From Tetrahymena elliotti 4EA (Eukaryota > Ciliophora > Oligohymenophorea > Hymenostomatida > Tetrahymenidae): a stretch of DNA of 64,000 bases. A program made the position numbers and the translations under genes. The stretch spans positions 584,414 through 648,413 of the forward strand of contig JH720340.1 in assembly GCA_000231825.2 (NCBI GenBank), in the 5' to 3' direction. This document shows positions 12,801 through 24,476 of this stretch, in pieces. Every line of letters starts with the position of its first letter. Positions within the stretch are counted from its first letter, which is position 1. The notes beneath the pieces were generated by a model, which was not told the origin of the DNA, did not search any database, and saw only the letters and a list, made by a program, of their open reading frames with translations.

Positions 12801-15727
12801 TCAAAGTAAGAGTCATCTATCTACCAAAGCTTGTTTCTAATTATGTTAGCTTCAGCTCTACAGTAAATATAGTACTTTGCTTCTCTGAAACTCAAACCCT
12901 ACTCACCTTCGATTCTAACGACTGTAGAAAATATTTTTTTCTCTTGACGAGGGTAGTTAATCATCTTATCAGTAATTTTCAAAATTTATTTGCCCTGAAA
13001 TATAAAAAGAATATTAAGATTGATAACAAATCAAAAAGTTAATTTTACAAATGCATGGATATAAAAATTATTCTCATCTCTTTTCATATTAAATCCAGCT
13101 TTTTGAGTGAATTATATAATTTAATCATCAAGAGGTTAGGCGGCTTCATTTACTGTTTATCTTTCTAAATTCGAAAGTGTAGACAATTATACAGTGTTAC
13201 ATGAAAGCATAGCTATCATAAGTTGAGAAACAGGATCATAAGTCACTAGTTCTTCTGATAATTAAGACAAATCTTAAATCTTTTGCACGAATTTCTAGGT
13301 TGTATAATTTCTATTTATTTTTGTAGGATCTATTTATGATTTATCAAATGATAAACCAATCTTACTAGTGGCGTTTAAGTTTGAAGTAGTTGCTCCTCCA
13401 AATCTATTTAAGGGAGTTAAATTGCTTTAAGATGATGAAGTTGTATTATTATTCAAAGATTAAAACAATCTTTTTGTCTTATCTTGTTCTTAATTTGCCT
13501 TTTAAGTCTATGATGCTTCTTCTTCTTTTTATTGTTTTTGTGAAAGGATGGTATTTTAATTCTATGGATTTTGAGATTTTTTAGATATTTTTGACTCTTT
13601 TTCAAAGGCAGAGGTGAAATCGTCAACTTTCTAAACTTGTTATATTGGGCTTTCAGTTTTTTTGAGACTATCAGCTTTTATAAAATTGATCTCATCATTG
13701 GCTTCATCTTCATCAATTTTCTTAATGTTAGCAGCATGCTAAATTTTTTCATCTTGTTTTTATTAGAGTTCAAATGAGATTAAATTATCTAAATTTATTA
13801 AATTTTATTTTCAAAAAAAAAAAACTGAAAATAATTTATTTTTTGATGCTTCTAAAGTATTAATTATTTATATATGTTATACCTCTTGAGAACACTGCTT
13901 AGTTATCTATTGGCTTTCCACTTTTAACATCTCTCTTTTCACTTCCTAGATTATGCTCTGAAGGAATTGACTCCATTTTTTCTTAATTTCTATCTCTGTC
14001 TGTGATAATTTAATTGAAGCTTATTTCATTTTTTTAAGTAATGTTGTTGTTAAGATTGGTATTTGTATTGTCATTTCTATATGGTTCAGGCTCTTTAAAG
14101 TCATTGTTGTTAAAATGAGTCTTAGTTGCGACAGGAGATTACTAAGTATATTTAGTATCCTTGAATTTATTCCAATCTTTATCAATTAACTCTTGCTTAA
14201 GTTCCTTTGGATTGAATATATAGTCGTCTTGCTATAATAAAAGCTAGCATATTTTCTTTTCACCTTAAAATGGAACTCCAATTTTATCCATGAAAATGTA
14301 GTCAATCTATTTATATTATAATGAATTTAATTTGATTATCTAAAATAGTATTTAATACTTATCCAAGATTGCTAAGGGCATCAGAGTTTTTTATTTTGAA
14401 GAAATCATATTTATTGGAGGAGTTTTATTTCATTCTTTTTTCTGTCATGTAACTTGAACCTAGCTGCACTACATCTAAAATGAAATAAACTGAGAGTGGA
14501 ACCATCTATGAATAAAGGATGATGTAAGCAAATATTCTGATACTATCTGATATGGTTGGCTCAGCTTTAAGTAAAAACTCAATATCTTTAGATTTAGCTA
14601 CTATGACAATCATACTGATAATAGCCAATATGGCAATAAAGCAAATACTAGCTAAGAAATAGTAATTTATTATCTTTTCGAGATGAGAGTATTTGGATGT
14701 CTTCTTAGGCTTGTTAAGCATAATTTTAGTATCCATGCCTGTATAAACGACTAAACCGAAAATCCTATTTCATAATTTTAATTAATTTTTAGCATATTTT
14801 GTTAAATTTATAATACCAATCCTTTTCTTTGTTCATAACAATTTTGCATCCTCTTGGGATAAAGTTTTAAATGGTTAATTCTTCCTCCTTAGGATCTTTT
14901 TTGAGACGAAGGTTTCCTTAAAATTGCTCTAAGATTGAGTTGGGAGTTTCATAAATTAACTTCAAATTCAATTTTGTTTTATACTTGTTGAAATAAGATT
15001 TCTTAGGGTCTTTTACTTGACTTACTGTTATTTTATTTATAATAATTAAATATCCATCTAAATCCATAGAATTATTTTTACTTCTTGTAAGAATACTTGC
15101 TTTGACTTCTCTGCTAACTTCTTTACCATCAGTTTACATGGTGTTTATGTAACAAACAGGAAGTTTATCACGAATAAAATTTGAATCTAGTAATATCATG
15201 TCAGCTGGAGCATATTCGCCATGCTAAACTCTCAAAATATCTCCTACTTGAATGTCTGCCCAGGTAACTTCTTCTACATGACTCACTTCTGCTTACTTTT
15301 ATTGCTGAACAAATAAACAAAAATAAAACAAAAATACAAAGAGCAATAATTGATTTACAATTGCAGCTGTAGCAGATCTCAAGAAACCTACTGCATTTGC
15401 ATTTGGATTTTTTAAGGTTTCAGCTTTTTAAAAATTATTAAGTTTAGTTTATTCTTTCTAAAGCTATCTAAATTCGTTTTTCTTTTTTTTCTATTATTGA
15501 TAAATTTAATAAAATGTTAAAAAATAAAAAACAGTTTCTGTTTGAAAATAATAAATGTTATTTTTATTTATTTGTTTACCAAAACCTATACATCTTCAAG
15601 AAAACCTCTCTATTATTTTTAAAGATAAAAAATAAATAAATTAATTGATAATTATTTAAAAATGTAATCTTTACCTAGCATTTTCTGTCATTCCAGCATT
15701 TATCGCTTAGGAAGCGCTAATATTCAT
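6821..15727 (-). CDS. P4-ATPase-like / guanylyl cyclase fusion
   Basis: Ciliate-apicomplexan type membrane guanylyl cyclase: an N-terminal flippase-like module, then two class III cyclase domains with membrane segments. ATPase landmarks along the gene: actuator VEEVTWADIQVGD (~15280), GMDTKIMLN (~14730), MDKIG at the phosphorylation site (Asp codon 14286-14288), and hinge GDGYKDTDMM (~11660). Hydrophobic segments fill ~9650-11500. Cyclase I (~8650-9560) has LFADVCDMDEI, KIETVGKTYMA and FSLIGDTVNTTSR; a membrane block follows (~7640-8440); cyclase II (~7560-6821) has LFADIKGFTEFS and YTIGDCYVV and ends KKTEMM then TGA. Glu in KIETVG is the guanine-selecting residue of guanylyl cyclases. There are many introns. 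The 5' start is uncertain: ATG at 15727 or the other-frame ATG at 15752. Confidence 0.88.
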
Positions 15728-15815
15728 AGTATCCTTCTTTGAGCATAAAAACGATAAGATAAAAAATTAATGGAGAAATCAGGATCCATCTAGTTTATTT
15801 ATATTCAAAAATTTA

Positions 15816-17081
15816 TCATTATTTCGTTATGTCAAAAACTAAATAAATAAATTGGTATTGATTGAGGTAGTTAGTTGGTTATAAAAATAAAATGATTGAT
15901 AAATTGTTACGGTTTATATGGAGATAGAGAATTTCTAATTAACATAACAAGAGATACAGCAAGGAAGAACAAATTACCAGTTTTCTTGAAAAATTATATT
16001 AACGTAACAGGCAAGAAAGAAAATTTCTATAAGTCAATAAAAACATTAGGTTAATAATTTTAAATTTGAATGCAATTAAAATATAAGTAAAACAAATTGC
16101 TTCAATATAATAAAATGTTATATTCCTTTTTAATTTAAGCAAATCTATTACAGTATATAATCTCGTTGATATTTTATTTGACTTATCTGTGGAATGATTC
16201 ATCATTCTTCCCCTTTTGATGTCAATCTGTTTTTTTAATTCAAAATATGTAGAAAAAGAACTTAAAAAGGGAAATTGGTTGTTGATTATAAGAACCAATT
16301 TGCCAAAACTATAAAATTTGGTTACTGTTAACTTCTTTTCTTCTTCCTTATTGCATTTCGGACACCTATATTCACCTGCTTACTAACCTTTAAGCATTTC
16401 TTAAAACAAAATTTCTGTTATACTCTCCTTCTAAGAAATGTTGAATCTTTTTTTATTATTAAATATTTTAAGAGAATCTATATATTCAATTAATTTTAAT
16501 CAAATTCTTTTAAAAACCACTTTTCAGAAATAGAACTACTTCTTTCAAGTAATCTCTATGCCTTATTTTTTATTTTCTCTTGCTATTTTGAGTTATGAAG
16601 CTTTACATTCAAGAAATTAATTAGCTCTCACTACTTATTTTTAACAATCAATTTTATTGTAAAAGTACTATCTCCTAAAAAAATAAATTGAAAAAAATTT
16701 TTTTCAAGGCAGGAAAAAGTAATCGCTTGTGCCAAAATCCATTATAAAATTAAATTTTTTTTCAGCAATTATTTGCAACAAAGTTGGCTATTTAAAGTTT
16801 AATTACAATTTATTTATTTACTGTTTGTTTGTTTTTAATCTTCCTTGTAAATATTATTGCCTCATTCATAACTTTTTCTCAACAAAATGCTTTACTCCTT
16901 AAAATTTATTTTTGAAAATATTCAAAAAGGAAAGAATAAATAAATTACAACCAGTTTTAACATACAAAAGTAAATTTAAAAATATTTTGCTCTTTTTATT
17001 TCATAAAAATTTTTTTATAACAAATTCATCTCATTTTTATATATAAACATCACCATCATCTTTATCATCTTTTTTGTTCAT
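15816..17081 (-). pseudogene. ubiquitin-specific-protease-like gene, incomplete or degenerate
   Basis: The recognisable part is at 16300-16480: EYRCPKCNKEEEKKLTVTKF followed by SFGKLVLIINNQFPFL, which resembles the zinc-ribbon CxxC and core strand of peptidase C19 (USP) enzymes. Upstream, preceding exons read ISQKESITEILFQEMLKG, again USP-like. A plausible start at 17081 (MNKKDDKDDG) may belong to it. I could not find the catalytic Cys box (normally near GNTCY) nor the C-terminal His box (GHY), although LYTVID sits where the strand before the His box would be. The frame stays open to TGA at 15816. It may be a decayed copy or an active gene whose exons I failed to join; the type call is tentative. 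Confidence 0.35.
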
Positions 17082-17578
17082 TTTATTTATCAAACTGAGT
17101 TTAAATGAGTAAGATTTTTTTACGTTAAATTTGAATTAAATAAACAATTTTTTATTAAATTGAGTAAAAATAACTTCAATTACAAACTCAATTTGTGAAA
17201 TAAAAATTAATTACACTTTTTATTGTAATAAGATTTATTTAAGAGCCAAATTAATATTTTAAACATATTTTTTAACTTATTTTTATGCCAAAATGTGACA
17301 TGAAAAAATACAACTAACCAGAATGGCTTAAATAAAAATTAAAGATAGAAAATGAGAATAGACACATTAAATTTATCAATAGAAATTATTTCTAAACATA
17401 TTTTAAATTCGTATTAGAAGTTTTCAAATGAGGTAATTAATGAATGAATTAAGAATTTGTAAATATAAAAATAATGATATATTAAAAATGAAATTATATG
17501 TACAATTTAATAATAGTTAATTTATCTATCTTTGACATAAATTATATATATATTTTGTTTATGAAATATAAATTAACC
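17082..17578. other. intergenic A/T-rich DNA
   Basis: About 500 bp with nothing recognisable. A standard-code ORF near 17498-17680 on the plus strand lies partly over the end of the Kelch gene and is not credible. Confidence 0.4.
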
Positions 17579-20500
17579 TCAATTGGTCTTTTATTCTTCA
17601 CCATACTCATCTTCGTCACTCTCGCCTTCTCTAAATCCATTTTTAACTTTTTTATTTCTAAAAAAACAAAACATTATTAAATTATTATTAGCATTATAGA
17701 AAATACGCTTGATCTTTCTTATCTTCTTCAAACTTAAGGATATAAACACTTTTATTTTTTTACCTTTTTCGTAAATAAATTATAATTAAAAAGTAATTCG
17801 TAAATTTAATTCTTACTTTATCCCTGTTTAACCTAGAGTTAAGTTACCACCGAAAATAACTATTTCTTTATCTGTAAGGCATGCAGCATGATAAAATCTG
17901 GGTCTAGGTGGTTCACCTTCAATTTATGGTTTTATCCTTTTAGTTTTCATTAAGTTCAGTGATATTTAATTAAAATTTATTAATTTACCATTCTCTATTT
18001 TTAGTATCGAATACAAATGTGTCATTGTAGAGCTACTTGTTTTCACCTCTTCCACCAAAAATAAGGATTTTCTTTCTCACTAACATAAAAGGTAAATTAG
18101 CTAAAAAGCATTAAAAAATATAAATTACCCAATACTGATATGTGTCCATGTCTAGGAGCAGGAGGTTAACCTTTTATTTATGGTGTAAGATTTTCCCATT
18201 TTAGTTCAGTTTCAACTGGCTCTAAATCAATCATCCAAACATCATTGAAATTTTTACTAATTTAAAATAAAAATAATAAATAGAAAATCAATTTTTATGA
18301 TTTGATTACGCAGGGGAAGCCATTATTTTTTGCATACCACCAATAACAAACATTCTATGCTTGTAAATATTTGCACTGTGAGAGAATCTGGCTTCAGGCA
18401 AGACAGATTCAGGTCTTAGCTCAGTCCAAGTTAAATTTTAAAGATTCAAGCAATAAAGATCATTGTAATGGAATTCAGCTTCAAAATCTTCACTACAATA
18501 GTAACCTCCAAACAAAATAAGAGCTTTTTTACCTAAAATCGAGAGTGTATTTTTTTCTCTTTTAGATGGTTTGATACCTCTAAGCTCTGCAGCATCCCAT
18601 GATCTTGTACTTGTATTATAAACATAATAATCTCTTAGTATTCTTTCATTATTCAAGCCTCCGTACATAAGCAACTTATTACCAAAATTGTTGATTCTAA
18701 ATTTATTCAAAAAGTAATAAAAATAAGTTAAAAACAAAATTAAAATGAATAAATTATTTTAATAGTTTCATTTCAGAAAAAACTTTTTATTTTTTTCTGT
18801 GAATATTCTTTCTTTTATTTTTTGAAAAGAACAGTTTAAATTTTAATTTTAAAAGTAAATGAATTCTGAAAAAATCAATATTTGAAGAATTTCAATAACT
18901 TTTCAACTGTTAGCTATGTGTTTTTTATGTTTTTGAGAATTAGGTAAGCTTCTTTAATACCATACTCTAAACTCATTTTTAATTTCTTTTTAATCTATAA
19001 AGCTCATTTAGTTTTCAAAAAATTTGCTTTTGTGCTAAAGAAATGTCCATTATCTTGTTAATTAAAAGCTTTATCTTTATGAAAATACAATCTTACTGAT
19101 GATAAGCTCTTTCTTCTGGTGCTGATCCTTTGGTATCAACTATATCTACTTCATATGTATTAATATTCATTTCCCACATAGTATCTAAGTAACTTCCTCT
19201 ATATCCTCCATATATATAGATATAATCTCCTACTCTGTTCATAGAATGACCTTGAATTTGACCTCTCATTTTTTCCCAAGATACATGCTAAAATTACAAT
19301 GACTTCCATGCTAAACGAGTACAATCTAACTCAGGCTACTTTATTTTTGATATGCTATTGAGCATAGCATTACTATAGTTTACTGATGAAGAAGATGGCT
19401 ATTCAACATAAATAATATTATTGTATGTTCCGTACTAATTTCTAATGCATTTTTAATTAGGATCATGCATAAATATTCCATTACACATAAATTTAAATTC
19501 GTAACGACCAGGCTTTAATTTCAATTTGAGGATATTTTCATAGTTATTTTTATAATTATTAAATTATCTAATCATTTTTTAGTCTGCTTGCCAGTTATCC
19601 CATGATCCCTTGATCTTGAAAAAATAATAATGTAAAATTTGACAAACAATAAAAAAGTTTGGTCACTATCTACCAATAAAAAAATCAAAAATGCAATAAG
19701 TTATGCAAATTTATTTTAAAATAAATTTCTAATTATATTCTCTCTCTCTCTCTATCTTCTATCTTCTGATTATTTTTTATTTCTTTATTTATTTATTTGC
19801 TTTACTACAATCTAAATATCCTTTTTTGAAAAAGATTCAAACTTTTAGTAAATCTTTTCATGTAATAACTAAACATATTCAATGCAAAATTCATTTGGAA
19901 AATTCATTTTTTTATTTTGTGACTCATCTTTGCTTCATAATTCCTTAAAATTAATTTATTTACTTTAATATCAGGTGCTTCAAGAGTTGTTGTAATTTTT
20001 ATAAGTCTACCTCCATAATCCCAGTTATCAATATTCATTTGATCTTGAGTTTTATTTTAATTACCCTCTATTTATTTTAAGATTCTTTCATCTTCTTCAC
20101 TCTCTTCTGTTTCGTCATAAATGACTAAACGAGGGACTACTTCAACAACATTATTAAATGATCCAAATCCATCTTATACTGAAGGTGAAGATTAATCATA
20201 TGTCCATTTACCATCTACTATGTATTTATATTAATATGTTCCTGCTTGTAAGCTCATTGTACATGTAAAGTAGCTAATTTAATTATCAAATATAGAAATT
20301 ATTTTCATTAAATTTCAATCAGTCATTCCAATAAGAAAAAGTAATAACAAATCTCATTATTCAAAGCTTTTTTTAAAAAAATAATCAATGTTAATTAATT
20401 ACTAAGGACTCTCATTTTATTTATTAAGTTTTATAGATGTTTGCCATTAATTCCAAGACCCTGTGAGAAATACTACATTTCCTCCATTTTTCCTACATTT

Positions 20501-20585
20501 CAATAAGAAAATAATTATAATTTTGGCCAATTAAGGCACCACATGCTCTTCCTTTGTTTTCAAAATAAATATTTAAAGTAATCAT
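17579..20585 (-). CDS. glycogen-binding (CBM20/48) Kelch-repeat protein
   Basis: Start at 20585 (MITLNIYFENKGRACG); a 59-bp intron then joins to NVVFLTGSWNQWQTSIKLNK, the opening of a starch/glycogen-binding domain, closed by LQAGTYQYKYIVDGKW and SFNNVVEVV. A second domain follows: GSWDNWQADQKM ... LKPGRYEFKFMCNG ... NNIIYVEQP. The C-terminal half is a Kelch propeller: YIYGGYRGSYLDTMW, LLMYGGLNNER, LILFGGYYCSEDF, MFVIGGM, ILIFGGRGE and IVIFGGN. A 48-bp intron (GTATTTTC...TTTTTTAG) precedes the acidic tail GEYGEEQKTN-like end, read as SDEDEYGEEQKTN then TGA at 17579. Conserved Trp residues of the glycogen-binding surface are visible. Probably a cytosolic adaptor linking glycogen to a Kelch-bound partner; function is inferred. 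Confidence 0.85.
19741..19777. repeat. CT/ATCTTCT microsatellite inside an intron
   Basis: A (TC)n run followed by repeated ATCTTCT, lying in an intron of the glycogen-binding Kelch gene between the two carbohydrate-binding domains. Confidence 0.7.
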
Positions 20586-21421
20586 GATTTTCTGATAGAA
20601 ATAAAATATTTAGAAACAGGTAGAAAAAAAGGGAAAAAAAGATTTCAATTTTGTAAAAAGAAGAGCAAATGAGGACCTAATTTGAAAACTTTTTTAAATA
20701 AATCGTTGTGGTTACCATATAAAATCAGTAGTGTTTGCTGCGCATAAACCAACATGAATATAACCGCAGTTTTAACAAACCTTTTCTGTCTTCTACATGC
20801 ACCTTTTATTATTTCCTATTCAACAAATAAATCCTTTACCTATCAATTTGTATTTATTATCTTTTATTCTTGTAATATTCTTTCTATTTTTCCTATATTA
20901 ATTTTATTGGACTTACCTGCAAATAGATAGATTAAGATAGATAGATATTGTATTGTAAATTATCATCAAAAGGTAAATAAATGTGCGATATTTTCAAATC
21001 TTAGAATCGATGTAATTTTTAACAACCAAAGACTCTGCCATGATTAAGTTTAATTTTTATCAAAAATTTACTTGACATTATCCATTTATCACTTTCGAAC
21101 CAATTTATTATTTGCTGAAGATCTTAATAAAATCCATTAAAATTACAAACCTAAACTCATTAAATCATTTAAAATGCTTGAATTCTTCATAGACATAGTT
21201 CTAAAATATACTCCTCACCAATTTAGCATTAAATTTACAAATTAAAGTATTTTATAAGAAATAAGTTTTTTATCCCTTCTGCTCTGATCAATAATGAATA
21301 GAAACATGAACATTTTCTACAAGAAAAATTGGAAAAAATAGCATCAAAATTTTTAATAATTATTTAATTAAATTCTTTAAAAGTTTAAAGCTTAAAAAAA
21401 AAATTAGTTTTTAGCACTGAA
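20586..21421. other. intergenic region between divergent genes
   Basis: 836 bp separating the Kelch gene (minus) from the E2-like gene (plus), so it should hold two promoters. It contains an (AGAT)n microsatellite at about 20927-20949 and a somewhat less A/T-rich patch at ~20700-20830 that shows no gene I can support. Confidence 0.45.
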
Positions 21422-21922
21422 ATGTAAGGCATTGATAAGAGAATTCAAACTGAAATATTAAGAATAGAAACTTACAAAAAGACTAATAAATTTCCAGCAA
21501 ATTGGTATTATCTTGGCCCTAAGACAGAAAGCGGCCTTCCTGATTATAAAAATTTTATGTTTAGTTGGAAAGGAAACAATGGTAACATGGAGGGAGGTAT
21601 ATATACTGCAAGAATAGCTTTGTAGGGTGATTTAAGAACAAATGCTCCAAAGGTATATATGGAAGACAAATTCATACATATGCATGTATATGGACATGGG
21701 TTAGTATGCTTCCCATTTATTGATTAATATAAGTGGAAGCCTTCCATAACTTTATTTGATATAGCTACAGAATTAGAAAAAATGCTTAATTTACCACCTG
21801 ATATTACTTCTCCAGCTAATGAAAAAATGAAATAAATGTATGAGAAAAACCCTGCAGATTATGATAATTTTTTAAAAGAATAGGCTATTAAATTTAAGAA
21901 TAACATCCCATACTAACCTTGA
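21422..21922 (+). CDS. Ubc9-like E2 fold protein with altered HPN motif
   Basis: Intronless, 166 residues, close to the usual E2 length. It begins MQGIDKRIQTEILR and ends NNIPYQP then TGA. The UBC-fold core is clear: NMEGGIYTARIALQGD (central strands), then GLVCFPFID with the candidate catalytic Cys, then WKPSITLFDIATELEKMLN and a P-x-P-like C-terminal helix start. The arrangement around the Cys and the W-x-P-S-I-T stretch is closest to SUMO E2 (Ubc9: G-T-V-C-L, W-R-P-A-I-T). The segment that should carry His-Pro-Asn reads FIHMHVYGHG, so HPN is missing; catalytic competence is therefore uncertain. In-frame TAG/TAA codons fall at Gln. Alternative reading: an inactive UEV-type variant, though the Cys argues against it. 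Confidence 0.85.
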
Positions 21923-23031
21923 AAATAAATATTCATTTATTCAGAGAAAAATAGCTAATCTTTGAGTCTTAATTTTTTAACCTTTTAAAATTTTGATATG
22001 AAAAATATTTAAATATAAAAGTATTTTATTGAAATTCATAATCAAATGTGTAAATGTTTAATAAAAAATAAAATAATATTTCTCTCATATAATTAAATTT
22101 TTCCTCAATTTAGGAGACATTACGGGCCATATACTTTTTTCACAAAATAAATAATTATTTAAAATCCTCAAAAACACTTTTTTTAAAGAGTCTATTTTCT
22201 CCTTGAAGCATCAAAACAAAATTTACTATTTCAACAATAAAATTTAAATGATTATTCCAGATATTTAAAAACTTGTTTTATTATGTAGCTATATTTTATA
22301 TTTAGTGGATAGAGGGAGACCTAATATTTTCTTCCTTCAGAATAAGGAATAGCTTATATTGTATTTTATTTCTCAGACATATTTTATATTCTTCATTCCA
22401 ATATAAGTCTATACAGCTAAGCAAAAAAGCTTTTATTAAATAACACTATTTATGTATAAAGAATTAGACTATATTCTCAACCAATCATTATATAAAAAGG
22501 CATTATTTTTAATTAAAAAAATAAATTAATTAATTTATTTTTAGTTCGATTATATTTATGTATTAAGGATGTTGTGAGTGAAGCAATTGATTTCATAAAT
22601 ATTTTAAATAGCGATTACTCCAATAAATGAGCAATAATTTGACTGTGATTTTATTTTAGGCTATGGAAATGATTTCATAATACATATTTTTTTTATTCAA
22701 AATATGTAAATATTTATCCTATTTGTTCTACTTTTTAAAAAAATTTATTTTCTGTTAAATGATTTAGTTAAAGACATAATTAATATTTTCTTCTTTTGAA
22801 ATTAAGATTATTTCTCTTTTCACAAAAAACAATTTTTTCAAGAATTTATTTTATTATTCATTTTTATCTTAGAAACTTTTTAGAAAGCAAATGAATGAAA
22901 TAACATGCTAATAATATGTAAAAGTTTTTTGAGATCTTTTTTATAAAATAATACCACAAAAAGATGGATGAATCAAAACAGAAATAATTAAAATGTAAAT
23001 AAATATTCCAATATTTTTTTAATTTGATATT
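21923..23031. other. intergenic region with one weak ORF
   Basis: 1.1 kb between the convergent E2-like and TPR genes. A ciliate-code ORF at 22283-22630 (+), 115 residues starting MQLYFIFSGQRETQYF, is the only candidate. In DNA this A/T-rich with a single stop codon, a chance ORF of this length is not rare, and a second frame is also open there, so I do not call it a gene. Confidence 0.35.
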
Positions 23032-24476
23032 TCAAGCAAATTGTTTTTTGTACATATATCCAAAAATTAAGGCTGCACAAAGACCGAAAACACCTTTAAC
23101 CCATTTCTTTTCAAAGTAATAAGAGGCATATATGGAAGTAGCTAAACCACCAGCAAGAGAAAATCCTGTTTTACTGGTAACATCTACCTTCATAATCTTA
23201 GAAGCAACTAAGAAAGACATGGCTGAAGATCCAAAAAAGAAAAGAGAATTAATCAAAGTGTCAATATCCTCTTTAACTTTTTATTATTATTATTATTTCT
23301 TCTTTTCTTCAGAAATTTTACTTGAATTCATCATTCTTCCATAAACTTGTTTCTCTTTTTCTTTGTTCTAATCAAGGTATTCTTTGTAAAGCTTTTTGAT
23401 AGTTTCGTATTCAGAGTAGATTTCTTTGCTTTCATTTCCACCTGACTTAACAGCATTTTTAATGATTTCAAAGGCTTTTTCATAATCTTTTAAATTTTTG
23501 AAACAAACTGCACGTCTGTACATAGCCTTCAAATTTTTAGAGTCTATGATAAGTGTTTGTTCACTAATTTAAGCAGCAATTTAGTATTATCCTAAATTGA
23601 AGTAGCAAATAGCTAAATTATTAAGCAATTAAGTAGAAAGTTATTAATATTCAACTTTAATTTATTCATTTATATATCTAAAGTAAGTTGGGTTAGTAAC
23701 ATCAAGAGCCTATTAATAAAGCACAAGAGCTTCTTGATATTTCTTTTCTTTTATTAAATCTCTAGCTTAATCTTTATATTAATTGGCTATTTGCAATCTC
23801 TTATCAACAGTGTACATAAAGCTTGTTTCTTCAGCAGTTCCCTAGGAAGCTTATTAATTTTCTTATTTTTCTTTTTAGGCATTATCTTAATTTAATTAGT
23901 TTTCTTGTTAAACATTTTCTTAGTTCAATTGCTGTTCTTTTTAGACTTCTTCTTTATTTTCATTTGAAGCTGTTTCTTATTAAACTTGTTATTCTTCTTA
24001 TTTTTATTCTTCGACTTCAACTTTAATTTCATTTTCTACCTTTTCTTCTAATTTTTCAGTGTAAGTAACTTCTTAAGATTTCAAGTTAGATTAGTCAACA
24101 ATGACTGTCTTATACAAATCAACTTCTTCTTCTTACTTATGTTCTTAGTTTTAAAATTATTAAAATATCTATTTATTATCCTACTTAGAGTTTTCAGGAG
24201 CCTCTTCTTCTTAGGGGTTTTCAGGAGAATTAGAAGGAGAATTTTCTGAATTAAGTTACTATTCTTATTTTAATATTTCATCTTTACTTTCATTTTTTTC
24301 TTAAACTATTTCAACACTTTAAAATACTTGCTTTTCTTAAATAGCATGGTTATCTTCTTGTTGAACAAGAGCTAATTTTAGAATAGATTTGCAAAAAATT
24401 AAGTATTATAATTAAATACCTATTTTAAAATATTACTTTATGGCTATGATTCTTATTTATATACTAATTCAGACAT
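23032..24476 (-). CDS. TPR protein with Glu/Gln-rich N-terminus and C-terminal membrane segments
   Basis: Starts MSELVYKQESQPQ at 24476; one short intron lies near 24360-24430. About 200 residues rich in E, Q, K and N precede MYTVDKRLQIANQYKDQARD (~23815), followed by TPR helices: KEKKYQEALVLYQQALDV, NLAICYFNLGQYQIAA and AMYRRAVCFKNLKDYEKAFE. A polyQ tract (five TAA codons) precedes two hydrophobic segments, INSLFFFGSSAMSFLVAS and FSLAGGLATSIYASYYF plus VFGLCAALIFGYMY, and the protein ends KKQFA then TGA at 23032. The layout (TPR then C-terminal membrane anchor) resembles anchored TPR co-chaperones such as FKBP38, but no FKBP domain is present and the family is not identified. Confidence 0.8.
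23280..23297. repeat. TTA microsatellite encoding polyglutamine
   Basis: A (TTA)n run on the plus strand is five consecutive TAA codons on the minus strand, read as QQQQQ in the TPR protein just before its membrane segments. Confidence 0.85.

Noticed and set aside
12740..13584. Plus-strand ORFs over the ATPase nucleotide-binding region
   Set aside because: Antisense shadows of the P4-ATPase/cyclase exons; no sensible composition.
22283..22630. 115-residue plus-strand ORF
   Set aside because: Protein-like to the eye, but a second frame is equally open and there is no homology or splice evidence; left as a note in the intergenic entry.
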